Assembly (NCBI GenBank): GCA_030068075.1
Contig: CM057825.1
Coordinates: 124,469,239 to 124,533,238, forward strand
DNA: 64,000 nucleotides
Source of the DNA: Paguma larvata
Taxonomy: Eukaryota; Chordata; Mammalia; Carnivora; Viverridae
Direction: 5' to 3'
Positions within the stretch are counted from its first letter, which is position 1, and each line of letters opens with the position of its first letter. A program made the position numbers and the translations under genes. Shown here piece by piece: positions 10,359 to 21,025 of this stretch. The notes below the pieces were generated by a model, which was not told where the DNA came from, made no database searches, and worked only from the letters and a program-made list of their open reading frames with translations.

Positions 10359-10970
10359 TTTTAAAGAACCTATCTCAGAAACTTCGGGATCATTTCAACA
10401 TTAATTTCATCCACCACAGCCTTTGCTGACACAGAGGGCCTTATTTACTTGATTCGGACAATGTTTCCCCTCCCAGGAGGGGCGTCTGAGAGCAGGAGCG
10501 AATTTCATTTGCTCCCCTGTAAATCTCTGAAATGAAAAACAGGTCTCAATATTCCTCTCTCTCTCCCCATCTTTGAAGCTCTCCGAAGAGGGCCCTGGCA
10601 GTTAGCGCGCGACAAATTCCCCAGACGTAATTTAAATGTCATTTCAGGGCTGGGACTAGGGCATGAATATTTAAGATGTAAATTGTTTGGGTCATGCCTA
10701 AATCTTTTATGGATTTTACTGGATGAGAAAAATGAGTCACTACTTTTTGATAAAGTTCGCTTTCGCTCCATATTATTAACAAACCCAGCCAAGTGAACCG
10801 GACTGCGTCTGCCAGAGAGAATAGGGATGCTTGTTTGGGGGACAATATTAGGTTCTGTTCTATTCCCAGCATGCCACATTTATGGTTCAAAAACCAAAGA
10901 ACAGGTAGGAGATTTGTCCTAGGTCAATGTGTCCTTCCTCCCAAAAGCATTGTGGCATACCAAATGCATC
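10359..10970. promoter_or_regulatory. Unique DNA resembling a conserved enhancer
   Basis: No repeats are recognised. About 10380-10900 is balanced in composition with many transcription-factor-like words (ATTTGCTCC, ATGAATATTTAAG, TGAGTCA at 10733-10739, ATTATTAACAAA). Overlapping open frames on both strands (about 80-124 codons) suggest stop-poor DNA but have no family resemblance. Regulatory function is an inference from appearance only. Confidence 0.25.
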
Positions 10971-10973
10971 CGG

Positions 10974-11045
10974 GGTGGGGGTGGGGGTGGGGGTCAGAAT
11001 GGGGGCTGGGGTGGGCCGGTGAGGGTGGTGGTGGCCGCGTAGATG
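10974..11045 (+). repeat. G-rich tandem repeat with quadruplex potential
   Basis: GGGGTG units are repeated at 10974-10993, followed by further GGGG runs at about 10999 and 11006 and GGTGGTGGTGG. At least four runs of four or five G lie within 40 bases, which fits the G-quadruplex pattern on the plus strand. Confidence 0.8.
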
Positions 11046-12230
11046 GTAGTGGAAGTAAAATGGACTAATCTAACCCTAGGTGGAGAGTTAGTTGATTATA
11101 TAGTGTCTCTGAAATTATCAGACCCTAACTCTAGAGATTAATCCTTTCCCTTCACCAGTTTGAATTCCAAGGGCTGGCTTTATATCACAGGCAAAGGAAA
11201 AGGTACAAATGAGGGGGTGGGAAGACAGAGAGAGTGAGAGAGAGAGAGAGAGAGATTGTAAGGGGCAGGGAGAGAGAAAGGGAAGGATCCAGCCAGGGAG
11301 GGTGGGAAGAGAGAGAAATATTTAATAATTTTAAATTCTATAGACTCCAGAAAGAATATCTATTTTAATCTTTTTGGAAGAAATTATGCCTCCTACATCT
11401 CACTCCCAACCCCTACCCAGAAATTAATTTTGAATGTTAATATGAAAGCAACCTCTCTCTTCTTTGAATGCCGCTTTTGATTTTGACAGGATATCTAAAA
11501 GGCTGCTATTAGACAAATTTTCATTAACTAATAAGCTAGTTCTTGGGCAAAACATGAATTTTTTGTCATCTCATGTGAAAATTGAAAAAAGCCATAATTA
11601 GGAAGAAAGTCACTAATTGTAAGGCACAAAATTTGTTTGCTAAGAATAGTCATTAAGGGGCAATGAAAGCATTAGCAACTTCAGTATCAGAAAACAACTA
11701 TTAAAATACAAGTGGGATTGAGGTATTTGCCCAGAGACATAATAATGGCTTTGCATTTACAGGTCTGTAATTGTGGTTGATTTGAGGCGTTGTTGATACT
11801 TTCTGAGGAGTAATATACAGGGAGCCTACATACTTAAAGTACCACAGCTTTGGGCTTCCAAATTACAGACTCAAGTTTTAATTTCTAGAGAACAGTACCA
11901 TCGGGAGAGTTACTCGACTATACTGTCAATGCTGTTATTGCTTCAGGATTGTGATGGATGGGAAAAAACCAGGACAAAGACTAATGTTTCTGTGGCTCAG
12001 ACAGCTCATGAAACCAGTTTTGCATGCAAAGTGCCCAGCGTCTGACACATCACCGCGTGATATATTTGCCTTCTTAAGAATAACTTTTATTATTTTTTCT
12101 GTCTGACAAATACACTTTTGGGGGCCAAATTTAGAAAATGCGGAAACTTGCGATGAAGGAATTTTGAGTTCTCCTTGATTCTGTCAACCAAAGAGCCAGT
12201 GTGAACGTGTTGGCGTATTCGCTTTCTCTC
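11046..12230. other. Unique AT-rich DNA
   Basis: A GA-rich microsatellite occupies about 11227-11262. The rest lacks recognisable repeats. It contains TAATTA-type and ATTTGCAT-type words (for example CATAATTAGG near 11594). The stretch from 11340 to 12230 is the longest repeat-free AT-rich block near here and may be conserved non-coding DNA. Confidence 0.3.
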
Positions 12231-12247
12231 CTTTTTCTTGCATTTTA

Positions 12248-12680
12248 TTTATTCATTTATTTTTTATTTGAGAGAAAGAGAGAGAGTGTGTGAGACAGAC
12301 AGAAGCAGAGAGAGAGAGAGTGAGAGACCAAGAGAGAGAGAGAATCCTAAGCAGGCTCCACGCTCCCTGTGGAATCCGACACGGGACTCCTTCTCACGAC
12401 CCTGGGATCATGACCTGAGCTGAAATCAAGAGTCGGACACTAGGGCTGCTTGGGTGGCTCAGCTGCTTAAGCGTCCGACTTCTGCTCAGGTCATGATCTC
12501 GTAGTTCATGAGTTTGGGCCTGCACCAGACTCTGTGCCGACAACTCAGAGCCTGGAGCCCACTTTAGATTCTCTCTGCCTCTCCCTGGCTCACACTCTGC
12601 CTCTCAAAAATGAATAAACGTTAATTTTTTTTTTAAATGAAAGAGTCGGACACTCAGCCAACTGAACCACATAGGCACCT
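12248..12680 (-). mobile_element. Feliform SINE (outer), split by another SINE
   Basis: Reverse-oriented tRNA-Lys SINE: ATTTATTCATTT tail, GA-rich tract, then the head, which resumes after the inner insertion and ends AACTGAACCACATAGGCACC. Flanks CTTTTTCTTGCATTTTA (12231-12247) and CCTTTTCCTGCATTTTA (12681-12697) form its target duplication with two mismatches. Confidence 0.9.
12442..12640 (+). mobile_element. Feliform SINE (inner), nested in another SINE
   Basis: Begins AGGGCTGCTTGGGTGGCTCAG and ends AATGAATAAACGTTAATTTTT. It is bounded by an exact 14-base duplication AAGAGTCGGACACT at 12428-12441 and 12641-12654, which is sequence from the head of the outer SINE. It therefore inserted into an existing SINE in the opposite orientation. 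Confidence 0.95.
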
Positions 12681-13352
12681 CCTTTTCCTGCATTTTAAAA
12701 TCTTTATTGAAGCAGAGCAATCATATGATAAAGTACATAAATTTTTAAATATCTTTTTTTTTAATTTACATCTAAGTTATTAGCATATAGCACAATAATG
12801 ATTTCAGGAGTAGATACCAGTGATTCCTCCCCTATGTATAACACCCAGTGCTTATCCCAACAGGTGTCTTCCTAATGCCTGTTACACCTTTAGCCCATCC
12901 TCCCACCCACAACCCCTCCAGCAACCCTCAGTTTGTTTTCTGTATGTTTCTCAGTTATTTTGTCCCCCTCCCTATTTTTATATTACTTTTGCTTCCCTTT
13001 TTTTATGTTCATCTGTTTTGTATCTTAAATTCCTCACATGACTGAAATCATATGATACTTGTCTTTCTTTGACTAATTTTGCTTAGCATATACCTTCTAG
13101 TTCCATCCATGTAGTTGTAAATGGCAAGATTTCATCCTTTTTGATGAAAATAATCAAAGTAATTGATTAATACTCCATTGTATATATATATACTACGTCT
13201 TCTTTATCCATTCATCCATTGATGGACATTTGGGCTCTTTCCATACTTTGGCTATTGTCCATAGCACTGCTGTAAACTTTGAGGTGCATGTGCCCCTTTG
13301 AAACAGTACACCTGTGTCCTTCGGATAAATACTTAGTAGTGCAATTGCTGGG

Positions 13353-14720
13353 TCATAGGGTAGTTCTACTTTTAATTTTTTTGAGGAATCTCCATACTGT
13401 TTTCCAGAGCGGCTGCCCCAGTTTGCATTCCCACCAGCAGTGCAAAAGAGATCCTCTTTCTCCGCATCTTCGTGAACATCTGTTGTTGCCCGAGTTGTTA
13501 ATTTTAGCTATTCTGATGGGTGCGAGGTGGTAGCTCATTGTGGTTTCAATTTGTATTTCCCTGATGATGAGTGATGTTGAGCAGTTTTTCATGTGTCTGT
13601 TAGGCATCTGGATGTCTTCATTGGCAAAGTATCTATTCATGTCTTCTGCCCATTTCTTCACTGGATTATTTGTTTTTTGGGTGTTGAGATTGATAAATTT
13701 TTTAATAGATTTTGGATACTAACCCTTTATTTGATATGTCATTTTCAAATATCTTCTCCCATTCTTTTGGTTGTAATTTAGTTTTGCTGATTGTTTCCTT
13801 CACTGTACAGAAGCTTTTTATTTTGATGAGGTCCCGATGGTTCATTTTTGCTTTGGTTTCCCTTGCCTCCGGAGACACGTTGAGTAAGAAGTTGCTGAGG
13901 CTGAGGTCAAAGAGATTTTTGCCTGCTTTCTCCTCTAGGATTTTGATAGCTTCCTGTCTTATGTTTAGGTCTTTCATCCATTTTGAGTTTAGTTTTGTGT
14001 ATGGTGTAAGAAAGTGGTCCAGGTTTATTTTTCTGCCTGTCCCATCCAGTTTCCCAAGCACCATTTGCTGAAGAGACTGTCTTTATTCCTTTGGGTATTC
14101 TTTCCTGTTTTGTCAAAGATTAGTTGGCCATACATTGTGGATCCATTTCTGGGTTCTCTATTCTGTTCCATTGATTGGAGTGTTTGTTCTTGTGCCGGTT
14201 CCATACTGTCTTGATGATTACAGGTTTGTAATACAGCTTGAAGTCTGGGATTGTGATGCCTCCTGCTTTGGTTTTCTTTCTCAAGATTTCTTTGGCTATT
14301 TGGGGTCTTTTCTGGTTACATACAAATTTTAGTATTGTTTGTTCTAGCTCTGTGAAGAATGCTGGTGTTATTTTGACAGATTGCATTGAAAAGGTAGTGT
14401 TGACATTTTAACAATATTTGTTCTTCCTATCCAGGAGCATGGAATATTTTTCCTTTTTTGTGTGTGTCTTCTTCAATTTCTTCCATAAGCTTTCTATAAT
14501 TTTCAATATATAGATTTTTCACCTCTTTGGTTAAGTTTATTCCTAGGTATTTTATGGTTTTTGGTTCAATCGTAAATGGGATCACTTCCCTGATTTCTCT
14601 TTCTGTTGCTTCATTATTGGTGTGCAACTGATTTCTGTGCATTGATTTTATATCCTGAGACTTTGCTGAATTCATGGTCAGTTCTAGCAGTTTTTTGGTG
14701 GAATCTTTTGGGTTTTCCAT
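13353..14720 (-). pseudogene. L1 ORF2 C-terminal part, degraded
   Basis: The translated pieces match the thumb and C-terminal region of L1 ORF2p. One is the segment with KTIKYLGINLTKEVKNLY (about 14520-14570). Another is the cysteine-rich end containing LLHCWWECKLGQPLWKTVW (about 13376-13432), where the cysteines of the domain are largely kept. Frames change at least twice between 13353 and 14720, so no continuous product is possible. In a working element this part aids RNA binding and retrotransposition. Confidence 0.85.
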
Positions 14721-14735
14721 ATAGAGTATTATGTT

Positions 14736-15368
14736 TTATGCGAAGAATGAAAGCTTGACTTCCCTCTTGCTGATTTGTAGGCCTTTTATTCCTTTGTGTT
14801 GTCTGATTGCTGAGGTTAGGACTTCCAACCCTATGTTGAATAACAGTAGTGAGAGTAGACATCCCTGTCGTGTTCCTGACCTTTGGGGGAAAGCTCTAAG
14901 TGTTTCCCCATTGAGGATGATATTTGCAGTGGGTCTTTCATATAAAGCTTTTATGATCTTGAGGTATGATCTTTCTATCTCTACGTTCCTAAGGGTTTTT
15001 TTTATCAAGAAAGGATGCTGTATTTTGTCAAATGCTTTCTCTGCATCTGTTGAGAGGATCATTTGGTTCTTGTCCTTTCTTTTATTGATGTGATGAATCA
15101 CATTGATTGTTTTGTGGATATTGAACTAGCCCTGCATCCCAGGTATAAATCCCACTTGGTTGTGGTGAATAATTCTTTTAATGTGTTGTTGGATCCAGTT
15201 GGCTAGTATCTTCTTGAGGATTTTTGCATCCATGTTCATCAGGGAAATTGGTCTGTAGTTCTCCTTTTTAGTTGGGTTTTTGTCTGGTTTTGGAATCAAG
15301 GTAATGCTGGCTTCATAGAAAGAGTTTGGAAATTTTCCTTTCATTTCTATTTTTTGGAGCAGCTTCAA
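14736..15368 (-). pseudogene. L1 ORF2 reverse transcriptase domain, inactivated
   Basis: Two open pieces in one frame are separated by a nonsense codon: a tryptophan position after GMQG has become TAG at 15126-15128. Upstream is [15 protein letters not shown]; downstream are [12 protein letters not shown], which keeps the first catalytic aspartate, and SGTRQGC. The frame then ends at 14736-14738 exactly where the FADD box should be. The first aspartate codon of the box is a stop and the second encodes asparagine, so the polymerase is dead. Family assignment is secure. Confidence 0.9.
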
Positions 15369-15396
15369 AAGAATAGGCGTTAACTCTTCTTTAAAT

Positions 15397-15560
15397 AAAA
15401 TGAGCAGTCATGCATGTGAGAGGGAAGAGATGAGGCTGGAAGGGGTACCGTGCAGCACCTGGAATCCCTGCTGCAACACCCGGGCAGCTTCGGTACAGGC
15501 CCTGGGGAAACTTCGGAGGCTGCCTGGTAAGGGGTCAGACTTAAGCTCCGGATGATTACA
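15397..15560. other. 164-bp non-L1 cassette inside L1 ORF2
   Basis: L1 sequence runs up to CTTCTTTAAAT at 15396 and resumes at CTGGAAAGCCATC at 15561. In cat-type L1s only about 17 bases separate these two points. The intervening 164 bases are GC-richer, unlike L1, and have no A-tail, SINE head or obvious flanking duplication. Origin unknown: possibilities are filler DNA from break repair or a fragment copied from elsewhere. Confidence 0.7.
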
Positions 15561-15974
15561 CTGGAAAGCCATCCAGCCTTGGACTCTTGTTTTTTGGGAG
15601 ATTTTTGATTACTAATTTGGTTCCTTTACTGGTTATGGGCTGTTCAGATTATCTATTTTGTTCTTTTTTCAAGTTTGGTAGTTTATATGTTTCTAGGAAT
15701 TTGTCCATTTCTTCCAGATTGCCCAATTTGTTGGCATATAATGCTCATAATATTCTCTTATTATTGTTTGTGTTGCTGCTGGGTTGGTTGTGCTCTCTCT
15801 CTTTCATCTTGATTTCGTTATTTGGGTATTTTTCTTTTCCTTCTTGATCAAACTGGCTAGGGGTTTATCAATTTTGTTAATTCTTTCGAGGAGCCAGCTC
15901 CTGGTTTCATTGATCTCTTCTATTTTTTTTTTTTTGTTTTGTTTTGTTTTGCTTCAATGGCATTGATTTTTGCT

Positions 15975-16545
15975 CTAATCTTTATTATTTCCTGTATTCT
16001 GCTGGTTTTGGGTTTTACTTGCTGTTCTTTTTCTCAGCTCTTTAAGGTATAAGGTTAAGTCGTGTATCTGAGACCTTTCTTCCTTCTTTAGGAAGGCCTG
16101 GATTGCTATATACTTCCCTCTTATGACTGCCTTTGCTGCGTCCCAGAGGTTTTGGTCATTGGCTTCCATGTACTTTTTAATTTCCTCTTTAACTCGTTGG
16201 TTAGCCCATACATTCTTTAGGAGGATGTTGTTTAGTCTCCAAGTGTTTGTTGCCTTTCTAAATTTTTTCTTGTGGTTGATTTCGAGCTTCATAGCATTGT
16301 AATCTGAAAATAGGCACAGTAGGATCTCGATCTTTTCGTACTCATTGAGGGGTGATTTGTGACCCAGTATGTCATCTATTCTGGAGAACATTCCATGTGC
16401 ACTTGAGAAGAATGCGTATTCTGTTGCTTGAGGATGAAATGTTCTGAATACATCTGTTAAGTTCATCTGCTCCAGTGTGTTATTCAAACCCATTGTTTCC
16501 TTGTTGATTTTCTGTTTAGATGATCTGTCCATGCTGTAAGTGGGG
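15975..16545 (-). pseudogene. L1 ORF2 endonuclease C-terminal part
   Basis: An open frame of about 187 L1 codons (the 201-codon frame extends past the insertion boundary) carries TEYAFFSSAHGMFSRIDDIL and then the apurinic-endonuclease-like SDH region as FSDYNAMKLE. The catalytic histidine is tyrosine, through one G-to-A change on the plus strand at 16301. It continues into the linker with TNTWRLNNILLKNVW and ends at stop codon 15975. The N-terminal catalytic residues are missing through 5' truncation. Confidence 0.9.
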
Positions 16546-17051
16546 AAGTACATAAATTTTAAGCATCCAATATATAGCAAATTTGTACTTATCCCTCTGT
16601 GTAGTCACTGCCTAGATCAAGATAAACCACTTTCTAGAAACTCCCTGCCCCTTCTTGCCCTTTTCCAGGCAACGCTCACCTCCCTGCCTCCCTAGTCCCA
16701 GGGTTCTGTTATTCTGGTTCCTCTCACAGTAGATTCTGTGATTTTGAACTTAATATAAATGGGCTCCTATGGAAAATCCCTAAGGGTCTAGCTTCTTTTA
16801 TTCAAAAAGAATAAATGTGAGATCCATCTATGTGGGATCAATCTATGGATCTATAACTGTATGTTATAGTGTATAGCTAGCTATAGTCTTTGTTACTGCT
16901 ACGTAATATTCCATTGTATCCTCTGCCACAATTTATTTATTTGCTGATGAACATTTGAGCTGTTTCCAGCTGCTAGCCATCTTGAGTAAAGAACAAACAT
17001 TATTGGAGATGTCTTTTGGTGGATAGCTGCTCATTTCTCTTGGATTCCTGT

Positions 17052-17052
<1 letters not shown>

Positions 17053-17093
<41 letters not shown>

Positions 17094-17125
17094 TGTGCGT
17101 GTGTGCACGTGCACGTGTGTATTAA
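17053..17125. repeat. (TG)n microsatellite with imperfect tail
   Basis: About nineteen uninterrupted TG units at 17055-17092 are followed by TTTGTGTGCGTGTGTGCACG and further alternating purine-pyrimidine bases. Such tracts can adopt Z-DNA and are commonly polymorphic. Confidence 0.95.
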
Positions 17126-18600
17126 GTGTGGATTGTATTTTCTAGGAAATCGAGCTCACATCATTCCTATTTATCTCCTTATCCATCACTCCTCATCTCT
17201 ACATCCTTATTGGTCATAGGAATCCAAGGTCTCTCAGGAAACAGGCCTGATTCGGAAACCCTGACAAGCTCATGCACTGGCTGGAGGCAGTCTGGAGGAA
17301 GCAACATGACTGCACGTTCTGGATAATTCTTTAAATTCTTTAGGTATATAGTCTCTTTCCTCCTTTATCAAGCCTGGCATAAATCCTGGGATTTAGCCCT
17401 GGTTACTGTTGGCCTGGCATCCAGGGCAGCTCCTGAGCAGGAATACGGGTTGCCTTACCAGGGAGAAACTTCTGCAGCATCTTTCGGCACAGTGGAGCTC
17501 TTCCTAGGGAAGGGCGGGCCACCCTGCAAACCCACAGAGTCCAGGGGTGCTTGTAGAACCCATGTCCTCCATAACCTCACGGGCATCCATCCAGCTGTCT
17601 CTCTCCCATGTTTCGGGATCCCAGCTTTCCCCCACCAGGTCCCTAACTTCCTCATAACACACCGACCTACCCTGGGCCCAGCACTCAAACATCTCTGGGG
17701 CTCTGCAACCCTGTAACAGTCAGGCCACACGTCTGCTGCTCAGCTGTGTCTGCTCTTCCCTTGTAGAAGACAACATCCCCTTTTATCAGTTACTCGAGGG
17801 ACCTAAGCCCCCTGGGTCTCACACTTTGCCACGAATATTTGTTAACAGCCTCAGTCTCTCATTATCCTTCTGCAGGACATCAGTACAACTTCTTAGCAAC
17901 CGGCCCACTCTGCTGACTTAGTAGCATTGCTGGCCCCATTTGTCAGCACTTCCTTCCACCGGGACATTTTCCCAGGTCGCCATCAGTGAAATGCTCAGCA
18001 GTTCAGTCCCCCACTCTGTCTTAGAGACTATCCATGCTCACCTACCAACAACGAGGGCATCTCGATCACCTGCCAGGCATCAGGCAAGCCAGTGCCAAAT
18101 CCCCATCTTACTGCTCAGGCTACTTATGGCCTCTCTTAAGTTCATTCCAGTCCTCCGAGGAGCAGGCACTTAGACAGGATGAAAGATTTCATTAGCGGAC
18201 TTGCATGTGGAAACAAGTGGAGTCAGAGAGGGGGGAGCCTTCAGGCCACAGTGCAAGTCTGAGCCCGAGAGAAGAAGAGAGGGACGGAAGGTTGGGTGCA
18301 AGCATCCTAGACTGTCATGTAGTCCAAGGAAGGTTCCCAAGGCCATCAGGGAATTCTCGAGCGAATGTTGGCTCCCAGAGAAGTCTCATGTGCCCCAGGA
18401 TGGGCATGTCTTGGTATCCTGCTGCTCCCAGACTTTGGTTAAAAGCAGCCCTTGGGACGGGTGGCCTCCACACAAACACAGTGCTAGCTTTCCAGTGCCA
18501 GCACTCCGGCTCTTGGTCAGTTAAGCGCTCTTTGGCTGGAGGTCTGTAAGGTGCATTTGCCTGGTCACCCAAAACGGGATCAGCATCCTATCTGGAACAA
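17126..18600. other. Unique DNA
   Basis: No repeat or gene recognised. Overlapping short open frames on both strands at 17450-17730 and 18200-18570 have no family resemblance and lack supporting splice structure. Confidence 0.35.
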
Positions 18601-18835
18601 AGCATCCGTAAGACTTAGCTACAGTTACTAACCATTTCCTTCCATCTCTCTAACGTTTAGGCTGTTTTAAATTTTTAGTTTTGTAAACAACGCTGTTCTG
18701 AACATTGATGTGATTCATGGTTTCCTGAGAATAGATTCCAGGAACCGGAGTGGTGGCGTGACAGAGGGAGAACAGCTAACGCTCTCCGTACAGGCTCGCC
18801 ATCTGCCCTCTTGAAAGGCAGGATCCATTCACACT
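18601..18835 (-). mobile_element. Ancient LINE-1 fragment (tentative)
   Basis: 'tgtaaacaacgctgttctgaacattgatgtg' near 18683 resembles the antisense L1 3' UTR ('aataatgctgctatgaacatt...'). Very diverged, with uncertain limits. Confidence 0.35.
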
Positions 18836-19326
18836 CCCCACTCCGGAGTATGAAGTGCCTGCTCCCTCTAACCCGTGAGAGGTACTTCTGTGCTCTGGAC
18901 GCATTAAGGGTCGTGCTGCACGGTGGAGAGCAGGCTTGCTAGGCTTCAGGATGTGCGCTGGTGGAAAGGAGCGCAGGATGGTTTGGACGTGGGCTTCCTT
19001 GACCCAGATGGTTAGGTTGAGGGGGGTATGCATTGTCTAGACTCGGCACTGGGAGGACTACTACCCATGTTCTCCCTGCGCCAACCTTACATTAGGTTCT
19101 TGGTCCATCAAACAGTTGTCTTGTATTTATACTTGATTTTTGGAGGAAGAGATCAAGAGCTCAAAAGCTACTGAGGGGCACATGGTGTGAATGTCAGTGT
19201 GGAACAGAGGGGAGAGCCCCAGGTTCAGAACCAAGTGGATGTGGGGTTGGGTCCTGGGTCTGCAGGTAGATTGCTGGACTGCCCCCGAGCCCCCGGCTGT
19301 AAAAGGGGCAGCAACTGCTGCAGGTC
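18836..19326. other. Unique DNA
   Basis: Nothing recognisable. It precedes the polypyrimidine tract. Confidence 0.3.
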
Positions 19327-19663
19327 TTCCTCCCTTCCTTCCTTCCATGCTTCCTTCCTCCCTTCCTCCCTCCCTCCCTCCTTTCCTCTCTCCCTTCCTC
19401 CCTCACTTCCTCCCTCCCTCCCTCCCTTCCTTCCTTCCTCCCTATCTTCCTTCCTTCCTTCCTCTTTCTTTCTTTTCTTTCTCTCTCTTTCATTCTTTCT
19501 TCCTCTCTATCTCTTTCTCTCTCCCTTTCTCTTTCCCTTTCTTCCTCCCTTTCTCTCACTCTCTCTTTCTCTCCTTTTCTCCCTCCCTTTCTCCCTCCCT
19601 TTCTCTCTTTCTCTCTTCCTTTCTCTCTCCTTCCTTCCTTCCTTCCTTCCTTCCTTCCTTCCG
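19327..19663. repeat. 337-bp polypyrimidine tract, (CCTT)/(CT)-rich
   Basis: The plus strand is almost entirely C and T, with only a handful of purines, built from TTCC, CTCC and TTTC units and ending in pure (TTCC) repeats at about 19629-19663. Long open frames over it on both strands (serine/leucine/phenylalanine or arginine/glutamate-rich) are compositional artefacts. Mirror-symmetric stretches could form triplex (H-) DNA. Confidence 0.95.
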
Positions 19664-20151
19664 TGTTCTATTACCCTTCCTTAATGAAACCCCATCTCCC
19701 TTTTGGGGAACTCTCGTGTCTCCATTTTGCGACATTGTGGGGCAATAACCACAAGCCCTGCCCTCCTACTTTAGAAGTTGGAAGGTTCCTTTTTCCTTTG
19801 GACACCCCTTCTGCAGATGCTCCCTTTCAGCATTCTGGAACAGACAAGGGGTGGGCATGTGACCTAGGAGCAGAAGGACACATCCCAAGAGTCCACGAAG
19901 CAGTTCAGTCTAGTTGGGGGAGGGCACTTAAGAGACAACAGTGAATGATTTCTTCCACCAGGAGCACTTCTTCTAGTAAATTCCTTTTCTACTTGTGTCA
20001 CTTTCGGTTGCTTGCAACTGAAGACACACCACCCCCCCTGCCCAGCTGGTAAACAGCTATCCTCTAAAGTTGTTGATTTTGTGGGGTGTCACTGCTGCCT
20101 CTTCCCCCTCCCCCTCCCCCTCTTCCTCCTCATCCTTTTCCTTTTCCTTTT
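19664..20151. other. Unique DNA
   Basis: No repeat recognised except a short C/T-rich run at about 20099-20150 beside the next SINE. Confidence 0.3.
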
Positions 20152-20358
20152 TAAGTTTAAAAAAAATTTAGTTTTAGAGAGAAAGCATGAGTGGGGGAGA
20201 GGGACAGAGGGAGAGAGAAAGAAAGAGAGAGAGGAGAGAGAATCCCAAGCAGGCTCCATGTTGAGCCTGACACAGGGTTCAGTCCCACAACACTGGGATC
20301 ATGACCTGAGCCAGAATCAAGAGTTGGACACTCAACCCACTGAGCCGCCCAGGCATCC
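20152..20358 (-). mobile_element. Feliform SINE, reverse orientation
   Basis: A-rich tail, GA tract, then 'aagcaggctccatgttgagcctgac' and the reversed tRNA-like head ending GAGCCGCCCAGGCATCCC. Target duplication is unclear because the left flank is itself C/T-rich. Confidence 0.88.
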
Positions 20359-21025
20359 CTCTCCTTTTCATTCTTTAGTGAGAGTGCACATTAGCTCAGT
20401 CAGAGTCCAGAAAGCCTGAGGTTAACGAGGGATGTGTGTTGGGAAGGAATCTTGATTTCCAGTTTTCTTCCTTTTCTTCCACCCTACAGCTTCTGCCTCC
20501 TTATTTTTGCTAGCAACTGTCCTGTTCCTCCAACAGCATTTTTTTATGTACAAAATGCTTTATAAGCAGGGTATAATTATCCACACTGCTACGCTGTGCC
20601 ACAGAACTCTTTTGGAGGATAGACAATATAAATTGCACAGAGCTGGGAATTAAGTTCTCTGTTTTGAAGAGATGTGGGGGGTATGTGTAGGGGGTTGATT
20701 GTGGCTCAACAATGGGTTCTAATTGCTATTTTTATTGCTGGCTTACCTGATGCTACCTTGACTTCTTTAACCCTTTATTTCTTTTCTGAGTGACTTGGTA
20801 AATGGTGTATTTGACTCCACCCCAAATATATTTACTCAAACATTTAAAATACATCTACATACTCACGTAGCTTGGTGATTTGGGAAACACGAGAACCCAA
20901 CAGGATTCCAGTTTTACTGAAAATATTGAGACTTAAGTATCCTCTGACAAGGACAGTGGTTGAAAATCTGAAATTTTCTTTTACATACTTAAGTACTCCT
21001 GCTATCCTGAATACAAAGTTACATC
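20359..21025. other. Unique AT-rich DNA
   Basis: No repeat confidently recognised and no open frame of note. Confidence 0.3.

Larger units (their letters stand above)
12746..16545 (-). mobile_element. Carnivore-type LINE-1, 5'-truncated, 3.8 kb
   Basis: Reverse-oriented L1 with the 3' UTR at the left (TTTAATTTACATCTAAGTTA, 'agttccatccatgtagttg') and ORF2 to the right, ending inside the endonuclease region. It lacks the 5' UTR and ORF1. An exact 15-base duplication AAGTACATAAATTTT flanks it (12731-12745 and 16546-16560), marking one retrotransposition event with target-primed reverse transcription and 5' truncation. ORF2 is broken by stops and frame changes, and a 164-bp block of non-L1 DNA lies at 15397-15560. 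Confidence 0.95.
12691..17050 (-). mobile_element. Ancient LINE-1 3' end, split by a younger L1
   Basis: Sequence at 12698-12745 ('atctttattgaagcagagcaatcatatgataaagtacataaa') continues at 16561 once the inserted L1 is removed. The right part (16561-17050) has L1 3' UTR features such as 'gtaatattccattgtatcc' near 16902 and 'gctgtttccagctgctagcc' near 16959. Heavily diverged, with approximate limits. Only the two flanks, not the span between them, belong to this element. Confidence 0.5.

Noticed and set aside
19187..19748. Long plus- and minus-strand frames (up to 185 codons)
   Set aside because: They run through the CCTT polypyrimidine tract and are artefacts of repeat composition.
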